Part shown: one piece after another, positions 16,751 through 27,900 of the stretch
Layout: every line of letters begins with the position of its first letter
Numbering within the stretch: position 1 is the stretch's first letter
NCBI GenBank assembly: GCA_020650975.1
Contig: JAIPMN010001695.1
Span: forward strand, 1-28,319
Source of the DNA: Apostichopus californicus
Taxonomy: Eukaryota; Echinodermata; Holothuroidea; Aspidochirotida; Stichopodidae
Direction: 5' to 3'
DNA: 28,319 nt
Made by a program: the position numbers and the translations under genes
Notes under the pieces: generated by a model
The model's database searches: none
The model's input: the letters and a program-made list of their open reading frames with translations, nothing else
Told to the model about the DNA's origin: nothing

Positions 16751-16877
16751 TTGATACAGACTGATGGGTGTTGATACAGACTGGTGGGTGTTGATACAGA
16801 TTGGTGGGTGCTGATACAGACTGGTGGGTGCTGATACAGACTGGTGGGTGTTGATACAGACTGGTGGGTGTTGATAT
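16751..16877. repeat. 20-bp minisatellite, six copies
   Basis: The unit TTGATACAGACTGGTGGGTG is repeated six times head to tail (16751-16870) plus a partial unit, with only C/T or A/G changes between copies. It lies in the putative APC 3' UTR. The minus-strand open frame across it is only a translation of the repeat. Confidence 0.95.
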
Positions 16878-17485
16878 GGACTTAATATAAATTGGTGCTT
16901 GTACATACTTGATATAAACATTGTCTAGCTTTGTAAAGCATACTTCAAGTACCCTCTCATGATGGACCAGTTATTTATGCTCTTTCTTGTGCTAGTGGAT
17001 TCCCGCCTCACAAATGCCACCTTGATACCAATATATCTTATGTAAGCCCAAGGCTACCATTATCTGGAGTCTACCATTGCATTTCCCTTCAAGACAGTAT
17101 TTTCTTTTGAATAGTACAGCCATGTCTGTGATTGAGTTTGCCAAAGTAAGCAAAAAGTCACCAAAATGAGAGTTACAAGGACAAAATTATCCTTTTCATA
17201 GATCGTACCCATCAGTTTGCAGTCAGAGTAACCCTAACTGTTCAAATACATATTTAGTACTTTGTTGGCAGTTGCTGCACAAATATTAGTTCGAGGAACC
17301 GTTTTGTACCAGTCTATCTGTGGGTAGCCTATTATTTCCTTGACTACAAGGCTATTTAATATTTGTTCCTTTGAAGGTCTTCCTAAATCATTACTGTACT
17401 CTCTAGCAGTTAAAGAGAGATTTCCCCTTCCTCATAAGTTTTTGGCTGAAGATAACCCAGCCTTTGATTTTGTACTTGCCAGGTA

Positions 17486-17536
17486 CTCCTCTCCTCCCCC
17501 CCCCCTCCCACTTCCCTCCCTCTCTCTCCAACCCTT
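17486..17536 (+). repeat. C/T-rich tract
   Basis: This pyrimidine tract of about 50 bp, including a C run near 17495-17505, is low-complexity sequence in the putative APC 3' UTR. Such tracts can bind PTB or poly(C)-binding proteins; no function is shown here. Confidence 0.8.
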
Positions 17537-20500
17537 CCATGACCAACCATCCATTATGATCAAACAAGTAACATTGTTCATTTTTGGGTTCTGTTTCAGG
17601 TTCAAGTGGTGAGGGTGGTAAGCCAAGCCAGGATTGTTGCTGACAGTCAGGTTGTTGTTTCAAAGAGCGAAAGCTCTCTTAAAACGAAAACAGTCAATGT
17701 TTTTGTTGCCCTGTATCTTTCAGTAGTTGTTGCTGTTCAATCGTTTACTCACTAAAAAACTTTTGCTTCTTATGTTTTATGGGATGGCCCGGCAAAGTGG
17801 CTGGGCTTTGCTGTACTTTTTTTTTGCTGATTTCATTCTCGTTGCACTTTTCAGTTTCAGTGCTTTCATATTTTGTCGTCTGCATGAATGCAAAACTCTA
17901 ACAACCTCGTCGTCAGTTGGGAAAGTTTGATAGTTCAAAATCAATGGTTTTAACATAGAAAAGAGAACACAGAATCCTTATGAAATGTTGGATCTAACTA
18001 GTTTCATGGGTGTGTATAATCGATACATACATTGGGATGGGGGCAGCATACTGCATTTTCTTTGGTATACTATGCGGTCAAATGAAAAACCGGTAGATGT
18101 CTCCGATCAATTTATGGACAACACCTGCACTTTACAACTCATTCCAGACCAACTGGTTTCACAGAATGGCTTGTCTATGCTAGGAACCCCTGTACAAGAC
18201 ACTTAATTAATACCATGGAGTCATTGGTACTGGGAGAAACAACTTACATTTTAGTTATTATGTAAGGTGACACATGGCTGGCAAAGTTATGGGGGTTGGG
18301 TAGGCTGCCAAAACTATCAACATCATATTTAAAGGTTTATAAAAGTGCAAAATACAAGAGACAGGATTGTTTGAATTCCCAAAGACAGATAACATTCTGA
18401 ATGATTTCATAATGGGGGTCCATATATAGGTTTTTAATTTTTTTGGGTGGATTAGAAATGTTTTGGTTAATGTAGGTGGTATGTTGTTGGTATTGGTGTT
18501 AATGGTCTGTTGCCAATGAAACTAGTTGGTCTGTGCTCCCCATGAGTTGGTTTAGTGCAGCAGGTTATCCTGTCATTTTGCTGTTGTATGTATGGCCAAC
18601 TCATTACATGCTTTTTTTTGTTCCAGTGACTTTGGTTATTGCTGTTCGTGTGGACTTCTTGTTCATTTGCAAGAAATATTTTGTATTAACATAGCTAATG
18701 CTTCATACTTAAGGTAGTTACTTGGTGGAACCAAGAACACTACCAGTGCAAGGAGAATTGTAATTTGCAACAACGGAATCTATGATAAGTTTTAAGAACA
18801 TAACACAGATGTCTGGTATTAACACTTGAATATTTGTATTCAAACGTGCATTTTCATTGGCTAGAATTTTTATCCGGTTTAAACTTTAGAACAGATTGAA
18901 AGAAGAAAAATAAGAAAGGTTCAACCTCTCAATTTGACTGTCTAAACTGGTCTTGCTTTCGATGAACTCAAAATTCTTAAAGATTGCCAGGTGGTTTAGA
19001 TGGTCAGATTTAACCTTTTCAAACTCTAGTAACTTGAAAGTCACTTGTACAGTGACCATGTTTATTAAGAATTTTCAGGGAAATTTTGTGAATGGTCAAA
19101 GAAACAAAAAGAATAATGAATTTAAAATTATGTGAATGAAAAGGTGCTAGAATTAATATAATGTAATTTTTAATTTTAATTTTATAGTTTTGTGCGAATG
19201 GTGCAAGCAGTTTAATGGTTTTCTCACAATGTTGTTAATTTGTCAGCTGCATGAGTCACTTTTTATTCCAATAATACAATGTAATGTCTTCACACAACTC
19301 TATTATAAATTGATGGTAATGTAAAGGGGTCAAAGTTCAAATTATCCTATAGTTGCCTGCCTTGAAGTAAACAAGGTAACCGTATTCATAATTATTATTA
19401 CGAATATAAAAGTTAAAGAAACGTAATAATAACTATAGTGTGCTCAATGGGGGAAGGTAATAGGCGGGGGGGGGTGAGGGGGGGTGGTGAGGGGGATAGA
19501 TATGGTGAAAGGACAAGAAAGCAAACAAAGTCGAAAAGTGGAAAGTTTTTATTTCTTACCATTAGCCAATGAGTTACTTGCATCTGTGTATCATTTCCAG
19601 AAGGGAGATGGGATTAGGGGTGTGCGAGAAGGGTCACCCGAGGGGAATAACAGAAAGGGGTTGTGCAACTGTGTTCTAGTTTATTCATCATGTGTCAATG
19701 TATTCTCTTGATGTCTTTCAATTTCTCTAACAAGTGTTCAAATTTGGTGATTTGTTGTTTTCTACTAGCCACTTGGAAAAGGGAGAGAGTTTGATGGGTG
19801 TTGTAGGGGTGTAGTGGGAATCAAGTTGATGAACAGGTCATGTTTGGAGTGAAATCAAGTTTGTATGTTTTTTTGTTTTTCTTGTGGTTGAAGTTTGAAG
19901 AGTTACATTGCTATTTAATCGGTTCATAAAAGTTGAATAATGATTTATTGTAGGACGTAGGAGAATCGGGGAGGGAGAGGAGAGGGTGTTGATGGTGAGG
20001 GGACGAGGACAGCATATGAGGTTGCAGCGGAATGGCCTGCCAGTGTTCACTGTCAGATATTTTTCAATTCAATCAATCAAATTTCATTTCTGTCAAAGTT
20101 GGCAACAACAACATTCAAAGTGAAAAATAGAAAATATTTTCGATTTGTTTAAAATTTTGATGAGGAGTTGCCAATATGAATAAGGAAGATATATGCCAAT
20201 ATTTTGACTTGACAAAGAAGCTTTTGTATTAGTTTTCAAAAAGGAGAAAATATGATTTCTGTCTCCTAATGACTTGTTGTTTAGGCCTCCTGATTTGCAA
20301 CTAAACAGAAGCGAAGTGTAGATAGAGAGTGAAAAATAAATACAGATATTTCATGATATATTAAAATATGTTGTACTGCTAACTCAATGTAGGATTTAGT
20401 AACCTAGTAGCTTTAAGCAAAATTATTTTTTAGATATCTTTGAAAAGATTTTTCTGGGAAATACAATCTAGAGATATTTAACTGCCATAGCTATTTTTTA

Positions 20501-20917
20501 ACTCAAATATTGTGTGAATTGATTTGATGGAAATTGTAGTTGGGAACAGTAGGGGCTTGTAGAAATGGTGGCGAGGGGGGGGGGGGAGGTGGGAGGAAGG
20601 TGTATACATGACATTTACATACCTAGGCTTAAAATATGTTTTAACACTACAATTCAAGGTGAAGAAAAGACACTTTGCTGCCGATTCACCTAAATAGGGT
20701 TACAGATATACTTTCTGTAAGCAAAAAAATGCAGCAGTCATAAAAACTTGTTTTTGTATTGTATATACATAGGTTATTTCGTGCAAAGCATTGTATTCCT
20801 TAAGCATGAGGTAATCGCACTCTCCGCATGTGTTTCTACTAGCCAGTGATTTAGTCTAGATTATGGTCACAAATCTATGAGAGTTATGATATTTTCTCAC
20901 ACATTTATGAATTATGT

Positions 20918-20939
20918 TGTAAATATATATTTGTAAATA
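20918..20939 (+). promoter_or_regulatory. Two tandem Pumilio-type sites
   Basis: TGTAAATA occurs at 20918-20925 and again at 20932-20939, six bases apart. Both fit the Pumilio/PUF response element UGUAHAUA. They lie about 215 bases before the AATAAA at 21152, a plausible end of the APC 3' UTR. They occur in AT-rich DNA, so chance is possible. Confidence 0.5.
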
Positions 20940-21151
20940 TGACAAAAAAAAAAAGGAAGTTTACCAAGAAACTGCACCAAAAAAAAAAGAAGGAAAAAAT
21001 CCTGTTATTTACAGCAAAAGAGAGGAGGTATCTGTTTTGTATTCTTGTTTGGTCATATTTATAGTACTATATTTCGTTCACTACTGTCACTTGTTTTTTT
21101 GTTTTCTTTTCATTCAGTCGTAAAGACGATGTGTATTACATAGAAATACAA

Positions 21152-21157
21152 AATAAA
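21152..21157 (+). terminator. Candidate APC poly(A) signal
   Basis: AATAAA lies in an A-rich context and is followed by T- and GT-rich sequence (TTGCGTTTATCTTTGTTTG from about 21201). It is the last canonical signal on the + strand before the convergent gene. An alternative is at 20335-20340. Confidence 0.4.
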
Positions 21158-21255
21158 AAGAAGAATACAGAGACAACTTTGACAAAATTATATATTTACC
21201 ATTGCGTTTATCTTTGTTTGTTTTCCTTTTTGTTTCTGGCTATAATTGCTATAAT

Positions 21256-21261
21256 TTTATT
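21256..21261 (-). terminator. Candidate poly(A) signal, distal, minus-strand gene
   Basis: AATAAA on the minus strand would serve a transcript spliced past exon j. It lies about 100 bases from the candidate APC signal on the other strand (21152). Confidence 0.4.
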
Positions 21262-21322
21262 ATCCTGTTGAATATTCATGATTTATATCAATGGCAAATA
21301 GTCAATAATAATATCTTGATTT

Positions 21323-21356
21323 TCAAATGATGATGGCACCCAGCATCGTCCTGATC
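21323..21356 (-). CDS. Possible alternative tiny last exon of the minus-strand gene
   Basis: If exon j is spliced at its GTAAGT donor (phase 2), an acceptor GAATTTTCAG at 21357 gives a 34-bp exon adding T-I-R-T-M-L-G-A-I-I-I and TGA (21325-21323). An AATAAA lies 62 bases further on (21261-21256). Short exons of this kind are easily found by chance. Confidence 0.3.
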
Positions 21357-21755
21357 CTGAAAATTCTGACGGTTAAAAGTCACTGCAAAAGAAATAATGA
21401 AATGTCGATTAGGCTCTCAAACTTGTTAGGTCTGAGTCCGGTTTTTACTACGGTTTTTACTACTATTCCGTACTGCACATTTCATTTTCATTGTTTCATA
21501 ATTCAATTTGGGTTTTTTTTTGGATTTGTGTTTTCTTTCAAAAGTTTTACAATTAGTTGTGTAACATTTGCCACTGCATCGCAATTTCTTTTTCGTTTTC
21601 CTTAAAGCTGCAGTTTGAGTTCGGTTGTCTGCTCCATACGGTTGTTTTACTTTGTTGTCATTCTAGTGTCAATCTAACTAAAGCCATTTCAATCTAATAC
21701 CCCTAATTCTAACTAACAGAGCCATGTGTTTGATACAACCGTTTCTGATCTGACA

Positions 21756-21761
21756 TTTATT
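21756..21761 (-). terminator. Candidate poly(A) signal, proximal, minus-strand gene
   Basis: AATAAA on the minus strand (TTTATT on +) lies 30 bases after the TAA of exon j. It would serve the unspliced 3' end. Confidence 0.5.
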
Positions 21762-21790
21762 TAGCTCCGTATATAACACCAGACTAATAC

Positions 21791-21901
21791 TTACGTCACC
21801 ACGCAGGACTGTCGTCGGGATTTCAGTCGTGCTGTCCTCAATTTTTTATCCTGGTCTGTTTCCCCATCAAAATTGCTTTGCGTTCTCATTGGCGAGGACA
21901 C
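21791..21901 (-). CDS. Coiled-coil gene exon j (candidate last exon)
   Basis: The exon is entered in phase 0 after TTTTTTTCCAG. It encodes VSSPMRTQSNFDGETDQDKK and then LRTARLKSRRQSCVVT and TAA (21793-21791), a polar then basic tail. The stop codon overlaps a consensus donor (GAC|GTAAGTATT, cut after 21795), so the exon may be 21795-21901 with splicing onward. An AATAAA at 21761-21756 lies 30 bases past the stop. Confidence 0.72.
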   Translation of the reverse strand: MSSPMRTQSNFDGETDQDKKLRTARLKSRRQSCVVT

Positions 21902-24900
21902 CTGGAAAAAAAGATGAAAACAGGTAAAGGGATATGGGCTGACACTCCAAAAAGGATCTTGCCATCTCTTGTTCGGTAATGGTGTGCCTTCTCGGTTTTA
22001 GAAAGAGAGGCTAAAAAAAGACTCAAGTTTGTAGCCTCATGTGACAGTGTTAATAGTGGTGAGCATGGTACATTATTGAAAAGTTCTTTGAAAAATCAAT
22101 AAAAAAGAATTTTCCTCCTTTTGTTCCCTTGTGCCCGATCTCATTTTACTACTGCCAAAAAACGAGATGAGATGAGAAGAAACTTTGGATCAAACCTTAT
22201 GGCCGTGAAATATTGAGAGTAGCATTTGTTCTTGAATTAATAGCATTGCATCTTTAAGAGCTTCTGTCAGCGAGTCCAATCCACCATGTTGAATCTCCAC
22301 GGCGATGTCACCCAAACGGATCGCCCTCTCCTCTGCGCATGCCCGATCAACCAGGAGTGCGTTAACCCTGTCGTATGAGTAACAAAAACGGAACAAAGTC
22401 TTGCTGGGTTTGAATTTAAAACTGGAAAAGAGCTTTTGGCTAGAACCGATCCAAACCAGCGCTTAGTTGGTGGTGATCCGGGCAGGACATGAGGTCACAT
22501 ACTTCATGATACCGCTTTACGAAAAGTTGAAAATCTCATGCGGGCAATCAGACAATCACAGCGGGCTCTTGACTAAGAGGAAGTTACGAAGAACCTACAA
22601 GTCGCATCGTAATAGTTGCATGCACCCTTGTATCAGATGAAAGCGACACGTGGCAAGAAACAGGACATTTCATCGTGATCTTGGGTCACCATGATCCACC
22701 GAGCTGTCACACTTGTTATGTTTGTACCTCCAAAGGTCTTGGGGGTCAGATCCCAAGTGGGATAGCTTTCACACTAGGAGCTTGATTTTGAACAGAGTAT
22801 CATGATCCCGATCAGACCCCCTGCCCGAGATCAAGTGTGAAAGCACTCATTGAATACCAACATCAGATAACAATAACATACCACATAATGCCACCAGTAA
22901 AACTAACAAAAGAGTACCTCATGGTACCACCAGAAGATGACTACATGATGATAACAGTAGTATGGGTTATGTTGACCTACCACCACGAAATAACAGTAAC
23001 TTACCTACGAACCATAACTTCCAAAGAATGATCCATCACTTTTGTTGAAAATCCAAGTCCTACGCCCTGGTCGAAACAGTCAGCTTTCTAGTCAAAAAGA
23101 AAAACAAAAGGAATACAAGTTTGAAGTGCGCATTAGGGCCCTGTGTTACCGCGATAGCTGGTGATAAATAACTATAACAATACTTATTTAGGCCTATAAA
23201 GAGCATTATACCGACGGTCTCAGTACGCTTTACAAGAAATGAAATTAGAACAAAAATACACATAGTAGAAGAAAAACTTAGAACCAAAAACTTAATACAC
23301 GAAAGGATCGAAAAATTACAAGGTCTACTGAGGGTAGCACGTGAATAAGTGAATTTTTAAGACGCTTTAAAAATTGTCTATGGTAGGGGCATTCCTAATG
23401 TGGGTGGGGAGAGTGTTCCAGAGTTTGGGGCCGCTAATTGAAAAAGAACGCTCACCGTTCGTCTTAGATTTTATGTTTAATGACATGCAGTAGCCTAATA
23501 ACAAATGTGTTTTTAAATTTGCATCATGCAAAGTGGGGTTTGAGGACATATCTCTGTTAATGGTTTATATAATACTAACAGTGGTCTAAATTATCGGTCC
23601 ACCGGATCATCATAATGTTAACTACATTACTGTACATACCAATCATGTAGAACATGCCCAGTGCAGCTGCATAAGTAATGAGCTAACCCTACAAGTTGTC
23701 TGGTGTTCGTGCATGACGAACCATCATCAAAACAGCAAAATGTGACGTCAGACAACGATCGAGGTGACGTATTTCTCCGCAAAATGAGTACTCGAAAAGA
23801 AAATAATAAAAAACAATTTATTTCCGCATAACAACCTACCGTAACGCCAGCATTCATGCGTCTGAGTTCTTCGTCTACATTAGTCTTAGATTCCATCATC
23901 AACTTCCTCTTGCCGTCAATTTCTCTTTGACCAGACGCTAAACTACGAACCTCCCATAGGCGACGGCGACGCTCTCGCTCTTCCTGAAATAATGGAAAAT
24001 TAAAGATTGGGACGATGGAATCTCAATTACCAATGACTCAGTTACGCCAGGTGTGGGGAGGGACCTAAGGAGCGTTCCCATTCCCTGGGGGGGGGGTGGC
24101 CTGGATTCTCCGCAGTCCACGAAGCATGCAAACATTTCCATTGGTTTCGTTCTTATCCATATAAATATACTAGAGCAGGTTACCTTGCCACCCCTCGTCC
24201 TACCGCGGCTTAAACTGTTGGCTTTATGCCTATACCCATTTCCACACCACATATGCATAAAAGCTTCAACGAACAACTCACATGCTATTTAGTAAAGATA
24301 ATATGCCTACATGTATTGTTATTCTATGTAAGGTATCACTCCCTATAATGATTATATGTAAACTTGTATGGCGGATACGAACTGAAACATACTGTGGAGA
24401 CGCAATGGAGGGCTAGGGATCTATACACTGCTAGAAACACGACGAAATGACTACATTGTTTCAAAATAATGGCCCAATATTTGATATAGTTTGGATAAAC
24501 AATGTTCACTGTAACTGGTAACATCTTCTAGGCGATAGGTGACTTTGCTAGTCTGGATCCTGGTCACTGTTACTGTAGTATAAGCTACCTCCCTTAACAG
24601 TTACATCACTGAAGTTATAAAGACTGATCAAGTCGTTACATTTGACTTTGACTCTGGAGACTGCAGAGTGGTGATGTATAGGGCTCCTCATGCCCGATCC
24701 ATCCCCCTTCTTGGTATTTTATACCTCCTGAATCTATAATCTTACCGTCATATGGAGTTTCATGAGATTTGTGGCACTCTTAAAACTCTGAATGAACTCA
24801 TCTTTCAATTCCAAGAAAAGGTCATCGACCGCATGGTTCTCCTCCTCGTGTACCTCCTACAAACGGTGAAAGTATAATTGGAGTAAGTGAGGCACAATGA

Positions 24901-27900
24901 GGTAGTGACAGAGGAAAGAGGGGAAAACAAATTCAAAACAGTGAAATAAGCGGATGGCTCTCGGCAATATGTATGTTAGTAATTAGCTACTCATTACGAA
25001 TGAAAGAACATAAACATACATCTAAGTCGGTGAAAGCCCCGGATAGCTCAAACTGTATGTCTCGCCAGTACTTTGAATTCTTCGCGAGGGACGTGACACG
25101 AAGAAGAACTTGTGGGTCAGTCTGCCAAATAATAAGAACGAGGTTAACATATCAGCTGGGAAGAAGGATTTGGCTAGTATTTAGAGTTAACTTAAAAGAA
25201 TAATGAAGTCTGAATCTACAAAAACAAAAACTTGTTATGCAAAATAGTTGAGAAAGAAAGGTCTGTTTTGTTTAGCTCCTTCGATTACATAAATGCAAGA
25301 TACATAGAAAATAACGCTCATGTATTATTTACTTTAAATCAGACAACCCTGTATACATAGAATGTGGCAGGTTATACTTGCAATGTAAGCCATTTATTAG
25401 AGCTATTTTGTATTTGAGATATCATGATTAATTTCGATTCAACTATGGTCACCATTCCTCTACCGATAGGTGAATTATACTGGCTGGGCAGTATCGGAGA
25501 GTGTTTCTGGATCATTTCTGAGCAATCAAATAATACCCGTTATTGCCGTCATGTAAACTGCTGATTTGATAATGTATATTTTGAAAGACAGTGTAATTGT
25601 AAGTGGGTGTCTATCTACTATATATGTTTTCTCCGCCATAAATACTAATTTAAGTGACAACAGGAGACCAGACTGGGAGAAGGGGGTGTGCCCGTCCCCC
25701 TGGGCCCAGACTCCGCCTGCCCTGATTATGTACGGTATTTATAGATATGTATCACCTGATCGCTATCTGTCATTTCATCGTAGAGGTGCAATCTACGGTC
25801 TTGCTCAACCTCAAAGTCTTTCTCTATGACGCCATCTTGGTATTGGCGAGTCAACTGTATCATAAATTCATCCTTGGCGTCACCCATGTCTCTCACGAAA
25901 CTTTTCTTTTCCTTTTTCAACCTCTCCTGATTAGGGGAAAAATTATACATATTTGGTTTCTTTGAATTTCACTGGACTTTAATAATCAACTTTCTGTATA
26001 CATATCATGGATGTTATGAATCTAACACGCAAAGATTCCTGCATTATGCATTTCCTGTGTATTAATATTTGAAATCATTATCTAATTCCTGACAGATAAT
26101 ATTGCAGAAACGTTTACGTGCAGCAGATTACGTCACCATTGTAGCACTTGTTTCCTACTTGATTAGGGTATAACAACGGCTGCACCACAGCACGCACACC
26201 TGCGCATGTCAGTAGTAAAATATACATACATAGTCATGTTTGGCGCGACAGGAAAACCTATAATTGCAACAAGTTTCTTTCTCTATTTGATAAAATCCGT
26301 AAATGTTTCACCGACCTCGTTTCTGGTGATAATTTGTTCCAGTTCTCTGTTAAGAGGTTTGAATATTTTTAATGCCTTTTGACCCGTTTGCTTCTGACGT
26401 CGAACCCTACGGCGTTGTTCTGCATTCATGGCACTGAGAAATGCAATAAAGGAAACTATATCCAGTATAGCAAAACCGGGTCGTCGATTAAGACAGGAAG
26501 GGTGGGGAGGGGGGGGGGTATGGAACATCTTAGGCTAGATTTTTTATTAGGGGAAGAGGATGAAACCAACTTGTATACAGTTAAGAAATATCCACATGGG
26601 AAGAGTTACGTGTTTAACTTTATTGGTTGGTGAGCATGGATGAGTGTGATTGTGTATACTCCAGTCCCACCCTTGACCACATGTATGCACATAGCCATGG
26701 CTGTATCACATGTCCAGCCCAAACACATTCAACAATGTAGCGAAAATGTTTCGAACTATTCATATGGATTATATATATCACCCCCTCCCCGCCCGCTCCT
26801 TCTAACAAAGTATTTTTGGCCGTTAATTAAACTTTTTGCAAATTATACAGTAATGACTACTGTCCACATACGCCTGAACACATCTGTATTAACATTATAG
26901 AATGGTAAATGTAGGCATGGTTTACTCTGTGCTGATGTTTCTTAAGACAAGTGACTTTAACTTTCTAAAGATATTGAAGTATAATTTGTGCAGGTTTTCA
27001 GGGACGGGAACGCAATGAAGGCAGTTATTTTAACCCTTTTTTTTATTTATTCCGCGAGGAAGTGAATATGAAATCCCTTCATATTTTTTAACTTTTAAAT
27101 GATTCCGTCCACCAAAGTTTTGTAGCGAAAATGTCTTTCAATACATCGTTCACTCAAATGTATGTAATCGTTGCCACTTTAATTATTCGTACTTCAATAG
27201 ACAGTAACCGCGATACTTACTCTTGAACAGCGATAACCGTTAGCTTACAAGTGGTACGTTCCAGTTGTAACGGACGGTTATTGAATTCATCTCCGTAAGC
27301 ATCCTCCGGCTCTGATTCAGAGTGGTACCGTCCATCTACCTCCCAGTGATGACCACTGTAAAAACGAGGATCATCTTGTTGTTCGTCGTGTACCCGCTTG
27401 ACGCGAGTTTCCATCTAAGACGGAAAGAAAACGAAACAGTTTGACGTTTGGATTCGTAAGATTGCGATCTGTAAAGGGCTCTCGATTATCACTCCAATTT
27501 TTTTCTGAAGGAGACATCCATCGGTCAATTTAAAACACTGTTTTCTTGGTAAAATATTGTTTTCTTGATTACATATTATACTCTTTTTATTTTTAAGTTG
27601 GTCGAGAGAGAGAGAGAGAGAGGTGGAGAGAGAGGTGGTGGGAGAGGTGGAGAAGGGGAGGGTTTTTTTTAGACTCACGTCCCCCCTCCGTCAGTCTTTC
27701 GCCTTTTCCTAATATTTTGAGATTATAGCTATAGGGCGTCGGCTTTTCAATCCAACACCTTTGTTCATATTTGTCCAATTTAAATAAAAGGTCGGATATT
27801 GAATATCAACGTGAAGAACTGCATCACGTGATTCGATAGTCTAAGCATAAGTACGGTAACATGCAAAACATTTATTTCCTGCATGACTGCGTTTCTTGAA

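Larger units (their letters stand above)
15651..21180 (+). other. Probable long APC 3' UTR / intergenic region
   Basis: About 5.5 kb after the APC stop has no convincing gene on either strand. It is AT-rich with T and A runs and carries a 20-bp minisatellite (16751-16877), G-rich runs (16603-16644, 19464-19495, 20573-20600), a C/T-rich tract (17486-17536) and two UGUAAAUA sites (20918-20939). AATAAA occurs at 20335-20340 and 21152-21157. Which signal is used cannot be told from sequence, so the UTR may end earlier. Confidence 0.5.
21181..21790. other. Gap between convergent genes; probable 3' UTR of the minus-strand gene
   Basis: AT-rich sequence between the putative ends of the two genes. 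On the minus strand it holds two AATAAA signals (21761-21756 and 21261-21256) and a candidate tiny terminal exon (21323-21356). Nothing coding was found on the + strand. Confidence 0.55.

Noticed and set aside
16724-16921. Minus-strand open frame rich in NTHQS/HPP peptide
   Set aside because: It is only the translation of the 20-bp minisatellite.
17340-17612. Open frames around 17340-17660 and a TTCTGTTTCAG acceptor-like site
   Set aside because: APC already ends in a conserved PDZ ligand at 15650, and these frames are low-complexity around a C/T tract with no matching donor or homology.
23627-23902. A 27-base exon candidate (TTATGCAG...ATTG|GTATGT, about 23644-23670) to bridge minus-strand exons g and i
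   Set aside because: It contains an in-frame TGA in the needed phase; the 83-bp exon at 23005-23087 fits the phases and has better splice sites.
24053-24292. Plus-strand open frames within the minus-strand gene introns (for example 24053-24292, 26640-26900)
   Set aside because: They lack splice context and homology and lie in introns with homopolymer runs.
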